Below, in pieces: positions 43,067-47,539 of a stretch of DNA of 47,539 bases. The stretch is from Nocardia wallacei. Lineage in GTDB: Bacteria; Actinomycetota; Actinomycetes; Mycobacteriales; Mycobacteriaceae. Below the pieces are notes generated by a model, which saw nothing but the letters and a program-made list of their open reading frames with translations, was not told the DNA's origin and searched no databases. Numbering within the stretch: position 1 is the stretch's first letter; each line of letters starts with the position of its first letter. The stretch lies in NCBI RefSeq assembly GCF_029869545.1, contig NZ_JARWQD010000323.1, positions 1 through 47,539 of the forward strand. The letters are read 5' to 3'. The translations under genes were made by a program, and so were the position numbers.

Positions 43067-43082
43067 AGGCGTTCATCCCCGA

Positions 43083-43601
43083 TCACCAGCCGGAATCGGT
43101 GATTCCTGACTCTCGGGAATCGCGCTTCTCGACGACCTCGACGTTGTCGAAGGTCATCGGGCGCCCGGTATCGTCGGCGTCGCCGAAAATCTCCTGCGCG
43201 CCGGGTTTGGTGACGGGTGCGCGCTCCGGCGGCGGGACCTGTTCGCGCAGGTCCGGCATGCCCGGGACCATATCGGACAGCTTCGGCAACCGCGCCCGCT
43301 GCGCATCGAGCGGCGACATCAATTCGCGCGACTTGCGGTTCACGTCCGCGGACGCCTCCTGCACGGCCTCGACCACCGCGCGGGCCAGCTCCGGATAATC
43401 GAGATCCTCCACGTCGCGGCCGAACTTCAGATCGACCAGCACGCTGTCGGCATTCACCACCGCGGAGACCCGGCCGCGCCGCACGGACGCCTTGCCCACG
43501 AGTGCCGTCCGCTCCCGTTGCAATCGGGCAATGGTCTGCAGGGTGTCCTGAATATCGTCCATCAGGTCCGGGAATTCGTCCGGACCGAATCGTCCCGACA
43601 T
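43083..43601 (-). CDS. YbaB/EbfC-like protein of the giant-effector operon
   Basis: A 172-residue protein. Residues 10-95 follow the YbaB plan: helix (MDDIQDTLQTIARLQRER), strands (GRVSAVVNADSVLVDLKFG), then a long helix (ELARAVVEAVQEASADVN). A Pro-rich, acidic tail of about 75 residues is extra. It lies six bases after the WXG-like gene and 16 bases before the giant gene, so the three are almost certainly co-transcribed. By analogy with YbaB/EspL proteins next to ESX substrates I infer an adaptor or chaperone for the giant protein. No strong ribosome site precedes ATG 43601, which suggests translational coupling. Confidence 0.72.
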   Translation of the reverse strand: MSGRFGPDEFPDLMDDIQDTLQTIARLQRERTALVGKASVRRGRVSAVVNADSVLVDLKFGRDVEDLDYPELARAVVEAVQEASADVNRKSRELMSPLDAQRARLPKLSDMVPGMPDLREQVPPPERAPVTKPGAQEIFGDADDTGRPMTFDNVEVVEKRDSRESGITDSGW

Positions 43602-43607
43602 GGCCCG

Positions 43608-43952
43608 CTACCCGTTCGACCGGAAGCGGCGGCGGTTGTCGTCCTCGAGCTGTTCACGCACCTGCCGACCGGTCTTGCGCTGCCCGTCGGCCAGGCTGCC
43701 GACATTGTCGACCATGCCCTTCTCGCCGACCAGGCCCTTCCCCACGTTCTCCTGGGTCTTCACGTAGCCGTTGCCGTTCTCGCCCTTGCTGAACTGCTCA
43801 CCGGTCCGGCACGTGCCCCAGGGGCTACCCAGGGCATTGGCTCCGGACTCCAACGTCGACCAGACCTCGCTGATCCGGTCGGCGACATGTTGCGTCTTAT
43901 CTGCGGCCTTCCCGAAGGATTCCGGGTCCAAATGCCAACGCTGGGTCCCCAT
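43608..43952 (-). CDS. WXG100-like protein resembling the N-terminal half of CpnT
   Basis: A 114-residue protein from ATG 43952, with AGGAAGGG upstream. It has two helical segments around SPWGTC (Trp45-Gly46). The order, with a start like W-x-L-D-P, a G-x-PWG turn, F and Y, then helix, recalls the first 100 residues of CpnT, which come before its WPNGD segment. That segment here opens the giant protein two genes downstream. I infer a small partner that completes the export domain in trans. The strict W-x-G is replaced by W-G, so it is not a classical EsxA/B protein. Confidence 0.62.
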   Translation of the reverse strand: MGTQRWHLDPESFGKAADKTQHVADRISEVWSTLESGANALGSPWGTCRTGEQFSKGENGNGYVKTQENVGKGLVGEKGMVDNVGSLADGQRKTGRQVREQLEDDNRRRFRSNG

Positions 43953-44015
43953 CACGCACCCTTCCTGCCATGCCGGCGGTGCCGCACCCCGGCCCGAACC
44001 TGCACACCCCACCGA

Positions 44016-44034
44016 ATCGTTCAGACATCGTTCA
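44016..44034. promoter_or_regulatory. Direct repeat, candidate response-regulator site
   Basis: ATCGTTCA occurs at 44016-44023 and 44027-44034, a period of 11 bases. OmpR/PhoB regulators bind direct repeats with about this spacing; mycobacterial PhoP binds 7-base repeats four bases apart. It lies 64 bases upstream of the WXG-like start and next to a regulator gene of that family. Confidence 0.48.
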
Positions 44035-44226
44035 TGTCCTTATCGAGGGTCGGTCGAACAACCGTAACATCGCCGAACCGAACCGACCACTCGGTGTGCA
44101 TTTTCCCCATCCTCATCCTGCATCGATTCTGGCATCCCAACGGAGGCTTAGAAATCGGTTACGAACAGGGAAAGCTCAAGGGAATGTTAAAGATCCGGCG
44201 GCCGCCCGCCGCGCGGCCGTCGCCAC

Positions 44227-44232
44227 AAGGAG
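44227..44232 (+). promoter_or_regulatory. Shine-Dalgarno of the response regulator
   Basis: AAGGAG six bases before ATG 44239, which supports that start over the in-frame GTG at 44269. Confidence 0.8.
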
Positions 44233-44238
44233 CTGCGC

Positions 44239-44928
44239 ATGGACCCTGCGGTTTGCAAGGATCGGCATGTGAGGCTCGCGGTGGTCGAAGACGATGAGGG
44301 TGTCGGGGAGGCGCTGATCGAGGCGCTCCAGGCCCGCGGGCACGAGGCCGAACTCGAGCGGCGCGGGGCCGACATCCTGCTCGCACACCGCGGTTACGAC
44401 GTCATCATCCTGGACCTCGGCCTGCCGGATATGGACGGGCTGCAGGTGCTGCGGCAGCTCCGCCGGGTCAGCTCCGTCCCCGTGGTGATCCTCACCGCAC
44501 GCGACGACGAGCGCTCGATCGTGCGCGGTCTGCACGCCGGGGCCGACGACTACCTCGTCAAGCCGCCGCGCATCGCCGAGCTGATCGCCAGGCTGGAGGT
44601 GGTCACCCGGCGGACCGCCGTGCGCGCCGCACCCGCTCCGGAGGTCGTGGTCTCCCGGGACGTGCGAGTGGATCTGGCGGCCCGGGAGGTACACGTGGGT
44701 GGATCACCGATCACGTTGACACACAAGGAATTCGAGCTGTTGCGCATTCTGGTGGAGCAGCCCGGATCGGCGGTCAGCAGGCAGCAGCTGATGGACCGCA
44801 TCTGGGGTGACGCCTTCCTGGCGGTCTCGCGGGCGCTCGACGTCCATATGGCCTCGCTGCGCTCCAAGCTCGACCGGCCGGGCCTGATCACCACCATCCG
44901 CGGGTACGGGTATCGCTGGGAGATCTGA
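44239..44928 (+). CDS. OmpR/PhoB-family response regulator, orphan
   Basis: A 229-residue two-domain regulator. The receiver domain (about 10-125) has acidic residues Asp18 and Asp19, phospho-acceptor Asp59 (IILDLGLPDMDG), Thr86 and Lys108. The C-terminal winged helix (about 135-229) has LTHKEFELLRILVEQPG, LDVHMASLRSKLD and the closing TIRGYGYRWE. Lys108 is followed by Pro-Pro-Arg where Pro-Phe is usual. It is the only plus-strand gene in the window and has no histidine kinase beside it. Position and orientation make the divergent giant operon a likely target; that is inference. Confidence 0.93.
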   Translation: MDPAVCKDRHVRLAVVEDDEGVGEALIEALQARGHEAELERRGADILLAHRGYDVIILDLGLPDMDGLQVLRQLRRVSSVPVVILTARDDERSIVRGLHAGADDYLVKPPRIAELIARLEVVTRRTAVRAAPAPEVVVSRDVRVDLAAREVHVGGSPITLTHKEFELLRILVEQPGSAVSRQQLMDRIWGDAFLAVSRALDVHMASLRSKLDRPGLITTIRGYGYRWEI

Positions 44929-44957
44929 AATACGCTGCGCTGCAACGGCTTCCGGAC

Positions 44958-45254
44958 TCAGCTTCCCGCGTCGCCGCTGTCCCTGCCGCGGCGGTGCTCC
45001 TCGAACATCTGCTCCATCCGGGCGCGGCTGGCGGCGTGGTTGGAGCCGTCCAATTGACCGGCGAAGGCGCGGTGGGCCGCGGCCACCAGGGCGTCGGAGA
45101 CGTCCGGGTAGGCCCGCGCGATATCCCACAGGGCCGCCTCGGTCTCCATGTCCAGGCCGGTATCCGACGACAGTCCGCCGCCGTCGCACACCGAGGTGAG
45201 CTCCTCCTCGAAGTTGCGGCGCAGTTCGGCCCGGGTGGGGGGATTCAGGCGCAC
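44958..45254 (-). CDS. Small acidic protein of unknown function, paralogue 2
   Basis: A 98-residue helical, acidic protein with ELRRNFEEEL, GGGLSSDTGLD, TEAALWDIARAYPD and HRAFAGQLDGS. It is roughly 60% identical by eye to the product of 45383-45658, so the two are a tandem duplicate pair. The start is GTG 45254, fixed by GAGGAGG four bases upstream. Its end converges with the response regulator, 29 bases away. I recognise no family. The shared GGGL and RAFAGQLDGS segments suggest a conserved surface for a partner, perhaps the proline-rich protein of the same run. Confidence 0.75.
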   Translation of the reverse strand: MRLNPPTRAELRRNFEEELTSVCDGGGLSSDTGLDMETEAALWDIARAYPDVSDALVAAAHRAFAGQLDGSNHAASRARMEQMFEEHRRGRDSGDAGS

Positions 45255-45382
45255 GATGCCTCCTCGAGGTTTCCTGCGGGACCTCCGGTCGCCGCTGCAA
45301 CGGTATCGCGACCAGCTTCGTCAGCGTGGGCGAACTCTCGGTGACCGGCCGGGAAAGCGCCGGTGACATCCGGTGCCACGGG

Positions 45383-45658
45383 TTATCCGCGCCGGTCGAA
45401 TTGTTCCAGCTTGCGGGCCAGGGCCGCCTGGCGGGCGGCGGCGTGCGAGCCGTCCAGCTGGCCCGCGAAGGCGCGACGGGCCGCGGCGATCAGGTCGTCG
45501 GGGATGTCCGGGTGGGCGTCGGCGATGGCCCACAGGGCCTCCTCGGTCTCGGTGTCGAGGCCCGATTCGGAGGTCAGGCCGCCGCCCGTGGAGACCGATT
45601 CCAGCTCCTGTTCGAAATTGCGTCGCAGTTCGTCATCGGACGGACGTTCCTCGCGCAC
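45383..45658 (-). CDS. Small acidic protein of unknown function, paralogue 1
   Basis: A 91-residue paralogue of the next gene, with ELRRNFEQEL, GGGLTSESGLD, TEEALWAIADAHPD and RRAFAGQLDGS. The start is GTG 45658 with AAGGAGG upstream. It lies 36 bases after the proline-rich gene and probably belongs to its operon. The C-termini of the pair differ: this one ends KLEQFDRRG and lacks the longer charged tail. Function unknown; no membrane segment or signal peptide. Confidence 0.76.
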   Translation of the reverse strand: MREERPSDDELRRNFEQELESVSTGGGLTSESGLDTETEEALWAIADAHPDIPDDLIAAARRAFAGQLDGSHAAARQAALARKLEQFDRRG

Positions 45659-45694
45659 CGTTCCTCCTTCGCTGTGTTCCGGTCGTTCGTGCCC

Positions 45695-47539
45695 TCATCG
45701 GGCGAAGATACGCTCGCGCCGGTCCGGGTCCGCGCAGACGTCGCGGATCAGCAGGCCCACGTCCCGCTCGGCCGGGACGGCACGGTACCGCAACTCGCAC
45801 GCGAGCGTGCCCGCGACGGTGACCGCGAATCGAATCCGCTGTTCCGCCAACGGTTCCCAGGTCACCGACACCATGCTCGATTCGAGGTCGACGAGCCGAT
45901 CACCAACCCGCAGCGCCAGCCCGTCGGCGCCGCGATAGAACACCACCGACACCCCGTCCAGCTCCCCGAACACGCCGCCCGGCGCCTGCATGGCCAGCGC
46001 GGCGGGCTGCAACCCACCGGTGGCCGGACGGAACTGCGCCAGCTCCCCGAAGCCGCCGTATGCCTGCACCAGAATCTCCGCCCCGACCGGCTTCGGCGCA
46101 CTGGTGAACATCCGCCGCCGCTTACCGTTACCCGCGGGCGGCGCGGGCATCCCGGGCGGCCCCGGCGGCGGCATCACCGGCGGTGCACTCGAATCCCGGT
46201 GCGGTGCACCGGCTGTCGAATCCGGTAGTGGGCCGGACGGCGGATGGTGCTCACCCGGAGCCCCAGTGGTGTCGTGCCCGCCATTGCCCAGCGGATTCGG
46301 CATGGCGGACGCGCCCGGGCCGGGGCGGTCATCGGTGCCGCGTGCGTGGCTCGCCCCGGAATCCGCTGGGCCCGACGGCATTCGATGCGATTCGGCGGAC
46401 TCGGGTGCCCCTCCGTGACCACCGTTCGGTGGTGGGCTGTCCGGCACGGGCATCCCGGATCCAGGCGCCCGGGACCAGCTCGGATCCACGGCACCGCCGG
46501 ACCCGCTCGGCGGCAACGCAATCGGCGGTGCAGGCGGCTGGCCGCCCGGAGACTGCGGCGCACCGGGCGGTTGCTGCGGATGTATCGGAGGCTCGGACGC
46601 AGGCATACCCGGCGGCGTCGAACCGTCCGGTGGCACAGACGGATTCGGGTACTCGGGAGACCACGGTGACGGGGATACCCCCGGAGCCAGTGGCTCCGCC
46701 CCGAGCGGAGATCCGGACCCCGGTGGAACCGGCATGCCCTGCGGTTGCGAGCTACCCGGAGGTTGCGGTGCCTGGAACTGCGGCGGCCCCGAAGACTCCG
46801 TCGACCACGGCGGAGTAGGCGACTCGAGAGCACCTGGCGGTGCGGGAGGCACAGGGCCCGGCGCACCCTCCGGCGCCGCGCCCGGCAGATACGGCGGCAC
46901 CGGATAACCCGGCGGCACAGGCGGATCCGTCTGTCCCGGAGCCTGCGGCGGCTCGGGCGCAGGCGGGTATGGCGCACCCGGCGGGTGCGGCAGCTCCGGA
47001 AGACCCGGCGGCACCGGTGGATGTGGCGGCGCCGGAGGTCGCGGCGGCTGCGGCGGGGCCGGGGATTCCGGCGGCACGGGCGGGTGCGGGGGCCCGGGCG
47101 GGCCCGGTGGAACCGGCGACTCCGGCGGTACAGGCGGAACCGGCAGCTGCGGCGGCGGCACAGGTAGTTCCGGCGGCACAGGCGGTTGCGGGGGCACCGG
47201 TGGCTGTGGCTGCTCCGGCGGCTGCGGGGGTTGCGGCGGCACGGGTGGTTGCGGGGGTTCCGGCGGCACGGGCGGCACCGGGGGCTGGGGTGGCACCGGC
47301 GGATGCGGAGGTTGCGGCGGCACAGGTGGTTCCGGAGGGCGCGGAGGCTCCGGAGGCTGCGGCGGCACCGGCGGTTCCGGAGGTTGCGGGATGGGTGGCC
47401 GCGGAGGTACCGGAGGGCGCGGAGGCTCGGGCGGACGCGGAGGCTGCGGGGGCTCCGGAGGCTGCGGCGGCACCGGCGGCTCCGGCGGCACCGGCGGCAC
47501 GGGTGGCTGCGGAGGTTGCGGCGGCACCGGGGGTTGGGG
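45695..47539 (-). CDS. Proline-rich protein with the giant-effector C-terminal domain, 5' end outside the window
   Basis: Open to the right edge; the frame still reads Pro-Gln-Pro-Pro at the last bases, so the true start lies beyond. About 614 codons are visible. The first 200 or so are almost pure PP-x-PP-x repeats, followed by looser Pro/Gly/Ser sequence to about residue 475. The last 130 residues form a beta-rich domain homologous to the end of the giant protein, with FRPATGGLQ, GGVFGELDGVSVVFYR, RLVDLESSMVSVTW and DPDRRERIF. It is followed by two small paralogues on the same strand. It may be another ESX substrate or a cell-wall-spanning partner; the missing N-terminus would decide. Confidence 0.8.
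   Translation of the reverse strand, partial: PQPPVPPQPPQPPVPPVPPEPPVPPQPPEPPQPPRPPEPPRPPVPPRPPIPQPPEPPVPPQPPEPPRPPEPPVPPQPPHPPVPPQPPVPPVPPEPPQPPVPPQPPQPPEQPQPPVPPQPPVPPELPVPPPQLPVPPVPPESPVPPGPPGPPHPPVPPESPAPPQPPRPPAPPHPPVPPGLPELPHPPGAPYPPAPEPPQAPGQTDPPVPPGYPVPPYLPGAAPEGAPGPVPPAPPGALESPTPPWSTESSGPPQFQAPQPPGSSQPQGMPVPPGSGSPLGAEPLAPGVSPSPWSPEYPNPSVPPDGSTPPGMPASEPPIHPQQPPGAPQSPGGQPPAPPIALPPSGSGGAVDPSWSRAPGSGMPVPDSPPPNGGHGGAPESAESHRMPSGPADSGASHARGTDDRPGPGASAMPNPLGNGGHDTTGAPGEHHPPSGPLPDSTAGAPHRDSSAPPVMPPPGPPGMPAPPAGNGKRRRMFTSAPKPVGAEILVQAYGGFGELAQFRPATGGLQPAALAMQAPGGVFGELDGVSVVFYRGADGLALRVGDRLVDLESSMVSVTWEPLAEQRIRFAVTVAGTLACELRYRAVPAERDVGLLIRDVCADPDRRERIFAR

Larger units (their letters stand above)
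40295..42031 (-). other. Disordered Ser/Gly/Pro/Arg/Asp linker with minisatellites
   Basis: About 580 residues without hydrophobic core, rich in Ser, Gly, Pro, Arg, Asp and Glu. It contains several in-frame short tandem repeats with periods of 42, 39 and 42 bases. It probably tethers the export domain to the first papain module. Confidence 0.75.
43953..44238. promoter_or_regulatory. Divergent promoter region of the giant operon and the response regulator
   Basis: About 286 bases between two divergent genes, locally AT-richer than the neighbours (44060-44190). It must drive the minus-strand giant operon and the plus-strand regulator. It contains an 8-base direct repeat at 44016-44034. I cannot assign -35/-10 elements with confidence, and no gene is visible. 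Confidence 0.6.

Noticed and set aside
43083..43601. YbaB-like protein considered as a nucleoid-associated DNA-binding protein.
   Set aside because: Its place between a WXG-like gene and the giant effector, and the long acidic Pro-rich tail, fit an ESX adaptor better.
45990..47167. Plus-strand frames opposite the proline-rich gene.
   Set aside because: They are antisense of proline repeats, giving biased Arg- or Ala-rich products with no family motif.

Overview
The window is very GC-rich and densely coding. Its genes belong to actinobacterial type VII (ESX) secretion biology: Esp accessory proteins, an EspG chaperone, PE/PPE-like helical substrates, YbaB-like proteins, and a CpnT-like protein. 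This points to a mycolate actinomycete, most likely Nocardia or a close relative; that is inferred from content and not proven. No ESX core (EccB/C/D/E, MycP) lies in the window, so this is a substrate and accessory locus.

Layout. (1) At 1-2138, minus strand, four ESX-1-type accessory genes: EspH-like, EspL/YbaB-like, EspC-like, and a cut-off EspA/EspE-like gene. (2) At 2514-6369, minus strand, an operon-like run: a helical PE/EspB-type substrate, a PPE/EspB-like protein with a Gln/Ala coiled coil, an EspG-like chaperone, and a class C beta-lactamase-fold serine hydrolase. (3) At 6623-43952, minus strand, a toxin-immunity-like operon: a WXG-like protein, a YbaB-like protein, one uninterrupted 34.7-kb gene of 11,581 codons, and a three-part immunity-like protein. 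(4) At 44239-44928, plus strand, an orphan OmpR/PhoB-type response regulator, divergent from the giant operon. (5) At 44958-47539, minus strand, two tandem small paralogues of unknown function and a proline-rich protein cut by the window edge. Its C-terminal domain matches the C-terminus of the giant protein.

The giant protein is the main discovery. Its N-terminus matches the part of mycobacterial CpnT that begins at the WPNGD motif. The body then holds six papain-fold glutamine-deamidase-like modules, all with Cys, His and Asp in place. It also holds six metallopeptidase-like half-domains with HExxH and six homologous half-domains in which the catalytic Glu is His (HHxxH). Three degenerate kinase-like domains and ten copies of a small alpha/beta domain complete the repeated inventory. 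The enzyme units fall into two successive triplets with the same presence/absence pattern, flanked by one lone papain module on each side. A long helical half, a globular domain of unknown type, a proline-rich stretch and the shared C-terminal domain follow.

My reading is a type VII-secreted giant polymorphic effector. The WXG-like and YbaB-like genes would be secretion partners and the downstream multi-domain gene would be its immunity factor. The divergent response regulator is a candidate regulator, and the proline-rich neighbour is a candidate second client or partner through the shared C-terminal domain. Domain assignments rest on motifs and recalled families; no database search was run.
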